Position numbers and translations under genes: made by a program. The notes under the pieces were generated by a model that was not told where the DNA came from, made no database searches, and saw nothing but the letters and a program-made list of their open reading frames with translations. Of a stretch of DNA of 31,051 nucleotides, positions 22,393 to 29,430 are shown one piece after another. The stretch's first letter is position 1. Each line of letters begins with the position of its first letter. Origin of the DNA: Firmicutes bacterium UBA911 (GTDB taxonomy: Bacteria; Bacillota; Desulfotomaculia; Desulfotomaculales; Desulforudaceae); NCBI GenBank assembly GCA_002294005.1, contig DBEH01000042.1, positions 1-31,051 of the forward strand, written 5' to 3'.

Positions 22393-25086
22393 TTACTTAC
22401 GGTGTGATTTCATTCCCGGTCCGGCGTCCAGAACGGTACCGCCCAAGGCCGGCCGGGCCCGCGGCTTGAACACCTTTCCGGCCTCGATGGTCAGGAACAT
22501 CACGACCGACAGGGCGAGCGTGAGCGCCAGTTCTTGGAACGTAAGCGGCGTGGTGTTGAATACGCCGTTTGCGAACGGCAGATACACGACCGCCATCTGG
22601 AGCAGGACGACGAGGAGCACCGCGCCCAGGAGCGACCTGTTGCCGAAAACACCCATACTGAAGAGTGTGTCGTTCTCGGAGCGCATAGCCAGAATGGCCG
22701 CCATTCTTCCGAGTACCAGCGCGGTGAAGACCATGGTCTGCCACGCCAGCCCCGCGTGCATGCTGTAGGCCTGAAAAAGAAGGACCGAGACGCCGATGAC
22801 CAGTCCGAAGAAGACGATGAAAAGGCCGCGGTTTTGAGCGAAGACTCCCTCGTCCGGCCTGCGGGGAGGACGTTGCATCACCCTGCTCTCGGCGGGCTCC
22901 GCGGTCAAAGCGAGCCCGGGAAGGCTGTCGCACAGGAGGTTCATCCACAATATCTGCAGTGGTAAAAGGGGAAGAGGCAGTCCGAAAAAGGGAGCAAGGA
23001 ACACGGCCCAGACAGTTCCCGCGTTGCAAGTCAGAGAGTATTTCATGAATTTAAGGATGTTGTCGTAAATGCGCCGTCCTTCCTTCACCGCTTTTACGAT
23101 CGTCGCGAAGTTGTCGTCAAGGAGAATCAGGCTCGACGCCTCCTTGGACACGTCCGTTCCGGTGATTCCCATGGCAACCCCGATATTCGCCCGCTTGAGC
23201 GCCGGCGCGTCGTTCACGCCGTCGCCCGTCATGGCCACGAACTGGCCCCGGTCCTGCAGGGCCCTGACGATTTTGAGTTTTTGCTCCGGCGCCACGCGGG
23301 CATAAACCCGGATGTGCTCCACCCGCTCCTCGAACGCCTCCGGCGACAATTTCTCGAGATCCCGGCCCGTCACAACCGTCTCCGCGCCGTCCGTCACGAT
23401 ACCGACGCGCTTGGCAATGGTAAGCGCCGTGGCCGGGTGGTCACCCGTGATCATCACGGGCGTGATGCCGGCGGACCGGCACACAGCCACGGCCTCCATC
23501 GCCTCCTGCCGGGGTGGGTCCATCAAGCCTACGAGACCGATCAGGGTGAGCCCGGTCTCCACGCCAGCGGGTGAGAGGTCGTCGGGCAGATTGTCCCAGA
23601 TCCGCATCCCGAAGCCCAGGACCCGCAACCCGTCCCCGGCGATCTGCTCGCTCACGCAAACGACCTCGGGCGAAATGGGGGCGGTCTCGCCCTGCGCCGT
23701 GAGCATCCTCTCGGTTTGGTCCAAGACCACCTCGACCGCGCCTTTCGTAAACGAGACGATCTTCCCGGCCTCCCAGGCGTGAAAGGTGGTCATGAGCTTC
23801 CGGTCCGAATCGAAAGGCAACTCCGCGAGGCGTGGATGTTTTTTCTCCATCTCGGCCTTGGCGAACCCGCTCTCCTCCGCCAGGGCAAAAAGCGCTATCT
23901 CGGTGGGGTCGCCGATTACGGAGCCGCCCGCGCCAGCCTTTACATCGTTCGACAGGCTCATGGCCGTGAGCAGCGTGGCAAAGGAGGACGCGTCGTGAGC
24001 GGCCGATAAAGCGCGGCGCAGTTCCTCGGCCGCCGCCAGGCGTCCGTCGACATACACCTCTTCCACCGTCATCTTGTTGAGTGTGAGGGTGCCGGTCTTG
24101 TCCGAACAGATATAAGTTACGGAGCCAAGAGTTTCGACGGCGGGCAGCTTTCGAATAAGGGCATTTTGTTTTACGAGCTTCTTTGCGCCGATAGCCAGGG
24201 TGATGGTGACGACGGCGGGCAGGGCCTCGGGGATGGCCGCGACGGCAAGGCTGATGGCGGTGAGCAGCATAAGGAAGACCGGCTCTCCCCGCATCAGACC
24301 CGCCACGAATATGACGGCGCAGATTACGAAAATCGTCGCCGCCAGGCGCTTGCCGAAAACGGCAAACCGCTGCTGAAGGGGGGTTTTCGCCGATTCCTCT
24401 TCCTGGAGCAGGGTCGCGATCGTCCCCATTTCCGTGCTCATACCCGTGGCGACGACAACCCCGGAGGCACGGCCATAAGTGACTATGGTCCCCAGATAAG
24501 CCATGTTTTTTCTGTCGCCGGGGGGAAGATGGGGGTCGCGAAGTACTCTGGTGTGCTTTTCCGCGGGAACGGATTCCCCGGTCAACGCGGCCTCCTCCAC
24601 CAACATATTTGCCGTTTCCACCACGCGCAGGTCCGCAGGTACGATTTGACCCGCCTCCAGCAGCACCATGTCTCCGGGAACAAGCTCGGCGGCCTTGACC
24701 TGCGCGGGCACGTTGTCCCGCAGGACAGTGGCGAGGGGCGCCGCCATTCGTTTCAACGCCGCCATGGCCTCTTCGGCCCGGTATTCCTGAATAAAGCCGA
24801 TGATCGCGTTTAAGATCACGATGGCGAGAATCGCCAGGGAGGCGGTGGGCTTCCCGACGACGCCGGAGATGACCGCGGCAATGAGCAGCACGATGACCAG
24901 GAAATCCTTGAACTGGTCCAGGGCCATCATGAACAGCGCCCTCTTTTTCTTCTCCTCCAGCTCATTGCGGCCGTAGACGGCAAGGCGCTCCCGGGCATCT
25001 TCCGAGGTCAATCCACTCTGCGACGTCTTGAGTTCCCCGAGCGTTTCTTCAACGCTCAGGCAGTGCCACCGTGTAGATGCCGGCAT
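22393..25086 (-). CDS. P2-type cation-transporting ATPase, likely Mn2+ (or Ca2+) efflux
   Basis: The predicted product is 897 residues with the full P2-ATPase plan: N-terminal cation-ATPase domain, actuator with TGES (169-172), M4 PEALP (286-290), phosphorylation site DKTGT (Asp329), nucleotide domain with KGA, hinge TGDGVNDAPAL (620-630), and ten predicted helices. M6 has NLLCD (716-720), as in Ca2+ pumps. In M5 the segment after N688 reads AGT where two-site Ca2+ pumps have a Glu, so a single metal site is likely, as in SPCA/PMR1-type Ca/Mn pumps. A yybP-ykoY riboswitch lies in its leader, and the class senses Mn2+, so Mn2+ export is the best inference. The ATG at 25086 follows AAAGGAG. Confidence 0.92.
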   Translation of the reverse strand: MPASTRWHCLSVEETLGELKTSQSGLTSEDARERLAVYGRNELEEKKKRALFMMALDQFKDFLVIVLLIAAVISGVVGKPTASLAILAIVILNAIIGFIQEYRAEEAMAALKRMAAPLATVLRDNVPAQVKAAELVPGDMVLLEAGQIVPADLRVVETANMLVEEAALTGESVPAEKHTRVLRDPHLPPGDRKNMAYLGTIVTYGRASGVVVATGMSTEMGTIATLLQEEESAKTPLQQRFAVFGKRLAATIFVICAVIFVAGLMRGEPVFLMLLTAISLAVAAIPEALPAVVTITLAIGAKKLVKQNALIRKLPAVETLGSVTYICSDKTGTLTLNKMTVEEVYVDGRLAAAEELRRALSAAHDASSFATLLTAMSLSNDVKAGAGGSVIGDPTEIALFALAEESGFAKAEMEKKHPRLAELPFDSDRKLMTTFHAWEAGKIVSFTKGAVEVVLDQTERMLTAQGETAPISPEVVCVSEQIAGDGLRVLGFGMRIWDNLPDDLSPAGVETGLTLIGLVGLMDPPRQEAMEAVAVCRSAGITPVMITGDHPATALTIAKRVGIVTDGAETVVTGRDLEKLSPEAFEERVEHIRVYARVAPEQKLKIVRALQDRGQFVAMTGDGVNDAPALKRANIGVAMGITGTDVSKEASSLILLDDNFATIVKAVKEGRRIYDNILKFMKYSLTCNAGTVWAVFLAPFFGLPLPLLPLQILWMNLLCDSLPGLALTAEPAESRVMQRPPRRPDEGVFAQNRGLFIVFFGLVIGVSVLLFQAYSMHAGLAWQTMVFTALVLGRMAAILAMRSENDTLFSMGVFGNRSLLGAVLLVVLLQMAVVYLPFANGVFNTTPLTFQELALTLALSVVMFLTIEAGKVFKPRARPALGGTVLDAGPGMKSHRK

Positions 25087-25121
25087 GGATAATCTCCTTT
25101 CCGGTCAGTTATTATGTAGAA

Positions 25122-25185
25122 ACAATAAAAACAAACAAACCCCCACCCGGCGCGCACTTGCGTAAAAATGCCACGCCTGGTAAAG
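25122..25185 (-). terminator. Riboswitch-controlled terminator of the ATPase leader
   Basis: On the minus strand CTTTACCAGGCG (25174-25185) can pair with CGCCGGGTGGGGG (25140-25152), and a T-rich stretch follows (25122-25139). The 5' arm contains the CTTTACC that also closes the aptamer, so aptamer and terminator are mutually exclusive. Confidence 0.7.
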
Positions 25186-25293
25186 GTCTTACTCATCAGA
25201 CATAATACACCAACGCCCGATCCGCGGCACCGGTCCCACGCAACATGGGACGTGCTGACGATGTCCGCCACTGGGAGCTACTCCCCTCTACCC
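25178..25293 (-). ncRNA. yybP-ykoY (Mn2+) riboswitch
   Basis: Read on the minus strand the leader starts GGGTAGAGGGGAGTAG, the conserved 5' box, then CGGACATCGTCAGCACG and, near the 3' end, TCTGATGAGTAAGACCTTTACC. These are the hallmark segments of the yybP-ykoY family, which binds Mn2+. The closing helix P1 pairs 25285-25292 with 25179-25186. An internal stem GTCCCA/TGGGAC lies near 25232-25250. Ligand binding would stabilise P1 and prevent the downstream terminator, turning the ATPase gene on. The same riboswitch class controls P-type ATPases such as Lactococcus YoaB. Confidence 0.88.
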
Positions 25294-25299
25294 ATCCTG

Positions 25300-25328
25300 A
25301 TATTACGAATAATCTCAGTACCTGTCAA
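25300..25328 (-). promoter_or_regulatory. Promoter of the riboswitch-ATPase transcript
   Basis: On the minus strand TTGACA (25323-25328) and TAATAT (25300-25305) are exactly 17 bases apart. The predicted start, about 25293, falls on the first base of the aptamer. The -35 box overlaps the end of a hicB-like remnant. Confidence 0.8.
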
Positions 25329-25408
25329 GACGTTTTTCCCCGTTCCGCCAAGTCATTGGGCCATTTAGGGATGGTCAGTGTCTTGTTGATAGCCTTGTTG
25401 CCCATCTT
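25325..25408 (-). pseudogene. hicB antitoxin remnant
   Basis: The frame reads MGNKAINKTLTIPKWPNDLA and then ERGKTS and stop. It matches the C-terminal DNA-binding part of the intact HicB at 27713-28135 (MANRSVKKTLTIPKWLNDLA). DNA similarity is also clear over about 60 bases. The rest of the gene is missing on both sides, and the stop now lies in the ATPase promoter. Confidence 0.7.
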
Positions 25409-25671
25409 CCCTCCAGGAACGATCCCCCCCGCAGAAGTTGTCCACCAAATACCCTCAAGGCCGCAACGTTTGGCCAGCCCAACCTTGGCGCGATGCTGCC
25501 CGGCGTCTCATTCCGGGCATTGATCCCCAGCACCAGTTTGCCGGCGGGGACTTCCATCAGCGCGAGTCGCACCGCCTCCTCCACCTTGTCAATCGGCTCG
25601 GGCGCACGTTCGGTCCGGTAATTGTAAGTCATGACCACGATCTCGTCCGCCGCCCGGCCCAGGAACAGTAG
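25409..25671 (-). pseudogene. Glycoside-hydrolase-18-like remnant
   Basis: A frame beginning directly after a stop reads LFLGRAADEIVVMTYNYR, PIDKVEEAVRLALMEV and AGKLVLGINARNE. Then homology-like sequence continues in another frame as AKVGLAKRCGLEGI, which runs in frame into the hicB remnant. The GRAADEIVVMTYNY segment resembles the strand of GH18-type domains in wall-associated Firmicute proteins. Both ends are missing and the frame is broken. The family call is tentative. Confidence 0.45.
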
Positions 25672-25757
25672 TCATATCCTTGGTAGAATCTTCTGCCGGC
25701 CGGGGAAGACTACCTCCAAAGCACCAACCCGTTGGAAAGCCATAAAAAAGGAGCGAA

Positions 25758-25964
25758 ATGAAAATGGACTTTGAAAGGGTCCGCGAGATCATCGCCGCCG
25801 ACGACACCATCGAGGTGCTGCTGAACGGCTTTCCGGTCTGGATCGAGGAACTGGACCCCGAAAACCACCGGGCGAGGGTAAAACCCTTGAACCGCACCGG
25901 GGAAAAGATCTTCGACGTCCCGGTGACCCAACTCGAGGAGGGCCGCTCCCAACGCAATTGGTAA
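25758..25964 (+). CDS. sspH: H-type small acid-soluble spore protein
   Basis: The predicted product is 68 residues (two Met codons near the start, ATG 25758 or 25764). FERVREIIAADDTIEVLLNG, then FPVWIEELDPENHRARVKPL and VPVTQLEE match the SspH family, which is made in the developing forespore and packed in the spore core. AAAAGGAGCG lies just before the ATG. It is intact although flanked by gene remnants on both sides. A short hairpin TCTTC/GAAGA (about 25688-25708) precedes it. No convincing sigma-G promoter was found by eye. Confidence 0.85.
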   Translation: MKMDFERVREIIAADDTIEVLLNGFPVWIEELDPENHRARVKPLNRTGEKIFDVPVTQLEEGRSQRNW

Positions 25965-26126
25965 TTTGTTCAGGGCCGAAACAAAAAGTGGTTACGGGAC
26001 GAGATCGCCGTCATCATGGGTGTCGGCGGCCGTCACGACCACCCCGCAGCAGAAGACCACCAGGCAATCCGTCATGCAGCGGCTGCACCGGGGGCTGTCC
26101 AGTCACTAGCAGGCTTTTGTGGCCGC

Positions 26127-26282
26127 CGGTGGCCGCCGATTGCCACCTCTTGCCGTTTTCGCCCCGGGAACTGCAGGCCGAGTGTTCCTGTCCGGACTGG
26201 GCGAATCCGTGCAAGCACATCGCCGCCGTGCATTACGTGCTGGCCCGGGAGTTCGATCAGAATCCGTTCCCGATTTTTGAAA
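26127..26282 (+). pseudogene. SWIM zinc-finger protein remnant
   Basis: One frame reads SPRELQAECSCPDWANPCKH, then IAAVHYVLAREFDQNPFPIF. CxCPDWxNPCKHxxA is the SWIM zinc-finger signature, normally near the middle of a ~250-300 residue bacterial protein often encoded beside SNF2-type helicases. Only the finger and a few flanking residues survive; neither side continues as recognisable protein. Confidence 0.75.
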
Positions 26283-26334
26283 GAGATACATCGACAGTCT
26301 GCTGGCGAACCGGAGCAGTGAGTTCATCGGCGAG

Positions 26335-26712
26335 GTGATGTCCCGGGCCAGGAGCCTGCTGGGATCGCCCTCAATAACTTTTGCTCAAGTCAAATGGCGG
26401 TTCGAGGCCGGGCTTGCTGACCATGACCGGCGACTGATCGCGGCGGAGAGGAAGCGGCGGGCCGAGGCGAACAGGCTGAAACAGAAGGCCGAGACGGAAA
26501 AATATTATCAAGAGGCAAGGGGGAAAGAGAAGTCGGCCCGGTTGATGGTGCTGGAAGCGATGCTCTTGCAGGCAATGGGTTTTGCAAATCGGCAAATCGC
26601 CGAAGAGATGCAGATATCTACTTACCTGGTCAGAAAAAGCATCTACCAGGGCGGAAGGGTCAAGTTGAACCGGGAGATCGGATACCTTTGCCTGGTGCTT
26701 GAGCAGTTTTGA
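26335..26712 (+). CDS. Unknown protein with C-terminal helix-turn-helix-like segment
   Basis: The predicted product is 125 residues. A basic, Glu/Arg/Lys-rich helical stretch (about 28-68) is followed by LLQAMGFANRQIAEEMQIST at about 77-96, which looks like a helix-turn-helix, and a C-terminal YLCLVLEQF. The same frame stays open upstream to 26281 (RYIDSLLANRSSEFIGE) without a good start, so the gene may be 5'-truncated; GTG 26335 or ATG 26338 lack a clear ribosome site. I do not recognise the family. It lies among gene remnants and may itself be one. Confidence 0.45.
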   Translation: MMSRARSLLGSPSITFAQVKWRFEAGLADHDRRLIAAERKRRAEANRLKQKAETEKYYQEARGKEKSARLMVLEAMLLQAMGFANRQIAEEMQISTYLVRKSIYQGGRVKLNREIGYLCLVLEQF

Positions 26713-26866
26713 GGAAATCCGGCTCGAAAACGAGGATGACCGGGAACGGGTTATCCGTGATCACTGGCGCGGTGCGTGCCACGGTTTTAGCAGTTGGCCG
26801 CGGCCTTCCGGCCAAGGAGGCCAAACCCGGCGGCGATCAGGAGCCCGGCAGTCGTGAACTCGGCCG
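26713..26866. other. Short gene-free stretch in the remnant region
   Basis: No intact gene. On the minus strand a frame reads AAEFTTAGLLIAAGFGLLGR and then KAAANC and stop, resembling a C-terminal membrane helix with a basic tail, possibly another fragment. I cannot assign it. Confidence 0.3.
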
Positions 26867-27492
26867 CTACGTGCGCACCCAATCGGAACGGTTTCTTCCG
26901 GTTTTAACCCATACCTCGTCCAGCGCTTCCCGGAAAATCCGATTAAATAAGGCGTTGTCAGCCGGGTTTTCGGCGCTGACGTTCTTTGCAGATCGTTCGA
27001 AGTGATGCATCTGTTCTTCCAGGAAATCATTGATCACCGGTATTCTGGGCTCATAATCTAATTCGTCACCGCGCTTTTTTCGCTGTAAGAGCTTATTGAT
27101 TTCCACTAACAACGAACCCTCGGGTAACAATTCCGTCGCCAATCTTTGAAACTCCATCGGCGGCATTGAGTTCTTTTCCCTTATCCATTTGCAAGCCAAC
27201 AGGGGCCTCAAAGCGTAAAAGTACTTTTTTATCCTTGCAATATTGCCCTGCAGATACTCCCTGCAATTTCCTTTGGATCCAGCGTATTATCAATCGTTCT
27301 CTCGATGACATCCCGTTTTTCGTCAATGGACAAATACCAATCCACCGGGTGAATGTGAATAAAACGGATGTCGTAATCGCTATTCCGGGAAGGAAAACCC
27401 CACGCCCTGCTTCCGGATTCACACGCATACAGAATACGGACATCTTCTTCCTTTTCGATGGCCCGCAAGGATCGGATTATTCTATCCTGCAT
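26867..27492 (-). pseudogene. YcgL/RlaP-type nucleotidyltransferase with internal deletion
   Basis: The 5' piece from ATG 27492 (behind GGAGGTG) reads YACESGSRAWGFPSRNSDYD and DWYLSIDEKRDVIE, the N-terminal catalytic G-S-x(n)-D-x-D region of DNA-polymerase-beta-like YcgL/RlaP proteins. The 3' piece, in another frame, reads NCREYLQGNIARIKKYFYAL, RPLLACKWIREKNSMPPMEF, LLPEGSLLVEINKLLQRKK and RIPVINDFLE, the C-terminal half of the same family. The family's middle portion (my estimate about 70-80 residues) is missing at the junction near 27280-27295, and the frame changes there. It is a clear pseudogene. Confidence 0.85.
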
Positions 27493-27589
27493 TTTTCACC
27501 TCCGGCGCACCGCACCCCTGATTTACTCTTCGCCCAATGCACCTCAGGCCGATAACAAGGGGGATAGTCCTTACAGCCGTTGCGTTCGC

Positions 27590-27658
27590 AAAGTGCCCAA
27601 CCGGCAGACGACTGATCAAGTCCGGACTGTGCGTGGTCAACACCAGGGTCTTGTTCAC
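27590..27658 (-). pseudogene. Possible AAA-type ATPase fragment
   Basis: A frame from GTG 27658 begins NKTLVLTTHSPDLISRLPV. VLTTHSPDL is typical of the end of the ATPase core in OLD/RecF-like AAA proteins (D-loop/H-loop region). The remainder is not recognisable. Based on one short motif only. Confidence 0.35.
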
Positions 27659-27712
27659 CCACTACCCGCTAGCAGTCGTCCCTCACCCGGTAGCCGATGG
27701 CGCCGTAACCCT

Positions 27713-28135
27713 TCAGCCGCTTTTTGTACATCCGCAATTCCTAATCCCCAAACGTTCCTTCAAAGCGGTCTGCAGAATATGCGAGAAGTTGACCTGCCTC
27801 TCCTCGGCCAGGTCGTTGAGCCACTTGGGGATGGTCAGGGTCTTCTTCACCGACCTGTTGGCCATCTCGTCCCTAACCAGCGGCATCCACGCCTCAGTGG
27901 GGACGACGAAAGCGCCCTTGAGAACGCCGACTTTCTCAGGAGGAGTCGGGCCCGGGATTTCGTCCCCGTCCTCCTCCATACCGTACAGGTGAAGCTCCAA
28001 TGCATCCCTGGCCATTCTGAGGGCTTCTTCCAGAGTGTTACCCTCGGTGACGCACCCCGGCAGGTCGGGAAAGGTTACGATGTACCCCTTGATTTCCCCC
28101 GGCTCAAAAACGGCCGGGAATATGTAGCTATCCAT
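27713..28135 (-). CDS. hicB: HicB antitoxin
   Basis: The predicted product is 140 residues. The N-terminal HicB fold (about 1-60: YIVTFPDLPGCVTEGNTLEE, ALRMARDALELHLY) neutralises the toxin. A C-terminal ribbon-helix-helix-like segment (about 93-130: KKTLTIPKWLNDLAEERQVN) binds DNA. It begins 3 bases after the hicA stop, so the pair is one operon with the toxin gene first, the usual hicAB order. Likely autoregulated through the operator upstream of hicA. A second, fragmentary copy of its C-terminal part lies at 25325-25408. Confidence 0.92.
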   Translation of the reverse strand: MDSYIFPAVFEPGEIKGYIVTFPDLPGCVTEGNTLEEALRMARDALELHLYGMEEDGDEIPGPTPPEKVGVLKGAFVVPTEAWMPLVRDEMANRSVKKTLTIPKWLNDLAEERQVNFSHILQTALKERLGIRNCGCTKSG

Positions 28136-28138
28136 GTT

Positions 28139-28351
28139 TTACCCTCCCTGCAGCTCGCTTGGGTTTATCCCCGCCTGCTTCAAGATTCTCCTGACGGTCT
28201 TGGGGTCAAGGTCCTTTCTGGGATGGGGGACGGTCACTTTCCCGGGTTTTGCAGGGTGGATCATCTGCACATGCGATCCCCTCTGATTCTTGAACACCCA
28301 GCCGTCATCTTGAAGCACGTCCAGTATCTCTTTTGAGGAGTAGCTTTTCAT
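28139..28351 (-). CDS. hicA: HicA mRNA-interferase toxin
   Basis: The predicted product is 70 residues with the compact dsRNA-binding-like HicA fold: SKEILDVLQDDGWVFKNQRG, the catalytic His in GSHVQM, TVPHPRKDLDPKTVRRILKQ and AGI. HicA cleaves mRNA and tmRNA and halts translation when free of HicB. I chose ATG 28351 because AAGGGG lies 8-10 bases before it; a GTG three codons upstream is also open. The catalytic His and length are intact, so the toxin is probably functional. Confidence 0.92.
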   Translation of the reverse strand: MKSYSSKEILDVLQDDGWVFKNQRGSHVQMIHPAKPGKVTVPHPRKDLDPKTVRRILKQAGINPSELQGG

Positions 28352-28365
28352 TCTCCACACCCCTT

Positions 28366-28395
28366 AATGTAATACGTATGATTTACCCGTGTCAA
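28366..28395 (-). promoter_or_regulatory. hicAB promoter with palindromic operator
   Basis: On the minus strand TTGACA (28390-28395) and TACATT (28366-28371) are 18 apart. The spacer contains the perfect palindrome ATACGTAT (28372-28379), well placed to be the HicB operator. Translation of hicA starts 15 bases downstream of the -10. Confidence 0.65.
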
Positions 28396-28474
28396 GATAG
28401 GCAGGGAGGATTATGCGCATACCCCCCGCCACGTCGCGTATAATCTTCATCGACTGGGACGAGGCCCGGGAGCA

Positions 28475-28565
28475 CCTACCGGAGGTGGGTCCCACCGGAG
28501 CCGCAGAAAACAATTCGGGGGTTGGGCACCAGCATATCTGGTAGCACGAAGTGATCACCCATCAT
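28475..28565 (-). pseudogene. Start of a mismatch-specific DNA glycosylase gene, truncated
   Basis: From ATG 28565 (behind GAGGAGG with ideal spacing) the frame reads MMGDHFVLPDMLVPNPRIVF and then CGSGG before losing similarity. LPDxLxPxxRIVFCG is the first strand region of the Mug/TDG-like uracil-DNA glycosylase fold. The preceding frame ends AIPRELGLPEEIEEV and stops 2 bases before the ATG, as in a former operon. Only about 28 residues remain. The family call rests on this N-terminal block. Confidence 0.5.
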
Positions 28566-28566
28566 C

Positions 28567-29346
28567 TCAAACCTCCTCGATCTCCTCCGGCAAGCCCAGC
28601 TCCCGCGGGATCGCACGCAACTCGCTCTTTTGCGCCCCGGTGATGCCATTCTCCCCACACCCCCTCTTTAAGGTCGCGTGCCGCTCGGTCGGACCCAATC
28701 TTGAGTTGGCGCTGTTGGACCGCCTCCAGACGCCCGACGGTCTCCGTGTCATCGGTGATCTCTTCCCAGGCCAACAGCTTACGGGCCGCATCCTGGATCT
28801 GTGTGCCCTCATCAGGCACCGCAAAGAGCAGAGCACTCTTAAACGTCCGCCCCAAAGACCCGTGCTCCCGGATCACGGTTTCGATAAACTTCAGCGTATC
28901 GGGCGCCGACAGCGGCTGATCCGGCGCCAAGATCACCAGGGTGAGTACCGCCCGGTCCGGAACCTGGCTGCTGTTTTCCGGGAAGTAACGCCGGGTAAAT
29001 CCTTCAGGACCCGCCTTAAGAATCGTCTGGATTTCCGGCCGCACCCGCTTGTCAATCGCTTCCTGCTTGATAGTTGCCCGCCGGTCGGTGAGTATCTTAT
29101 TCAAATTAAGACTCTGGCTGAATCGGTACCGGTTCCGGTCGGCATTCAGTAGTAACAGGTATCCACCAGCGCTTCCAAGACCGTTTCGACGTTGCCGATA
29201 TCCAGGTCTGGTTCGCCCACCGCAAAACGGATCTCCGGCACGGTGGCCTCGGCCCTGGTTGGCCCGCCGTTGGATTCAAAGAAGATCGCCGTCGCCGCTT
29301 TCCGGTGCAGCCTGGCCTTCTTGATCCCCTTCCCTATGCCGCTCAC
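28567..29346 (-). pseudogene. DUF499 ATPase-family gene remnant, frameshifted
   Basis: Two frames carry adjacent parts of one protein. 29146-29346 reads RKAATAIFFESNGGPTRAEA, then DLDIGNVETVLEALVDTCYY. The next frame continues at once as LNADRNRYRFSQSLNLNKIL, TDRRATIKQEAIDKRVRPEI and on to ARDLKEGVW at about 28650. A missing C near 29148 explains the shift. The sequence fits DUF499, large ATP-binding proteins found with DUF1156 methylases in defence-type loci. The N-terminal ATPase part is absent. After ARDLKEGVW the frame changes again to ITGAQKSELRAIPRELGLPE ending at 28567, possibly the tail of another gene. Confidence 0.65.
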
Positions 29347-29393
29347 TTTTCAATCTTTCCAGAAGTGATTGGGCGCGGGCTACTGTGGAATCA

Positions 29394-29423
29394 TTGCCTT
29401 GCGGGGTGCGGTGCTGGTATAAT
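29394..29423 (+). promoter_or_regulatory. gatCA promoter (extended -10)
   Basis: TTGCCT (29394-29399) and a perfect TATAAT (29418-29423) are 18 apart, with TG one base before the -10 (TGGTATAAT). Transcription should start at about 29430, next to an ATG. Confidence 0.75.
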
Positions 29424-29430
29424 ACGAAAA

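Noticed and set aside
25095..25130. TTGTTT/CATAAT promoter-like pair just before the ATPase
   Set aside because: It coincides with the T-rich tail of the riboswitch terminator, and a much better promoter exists at 25300-25328.
28413..28544. Plus-strand 43-codon ORF with AGGGAGGATT before ATG, starting MRIPPATSRIIFIDWDEARE
   Set aside because: The second half is the antisense of the glycosylase remnant, so at most the first ~25 codons could be real; too little to call.
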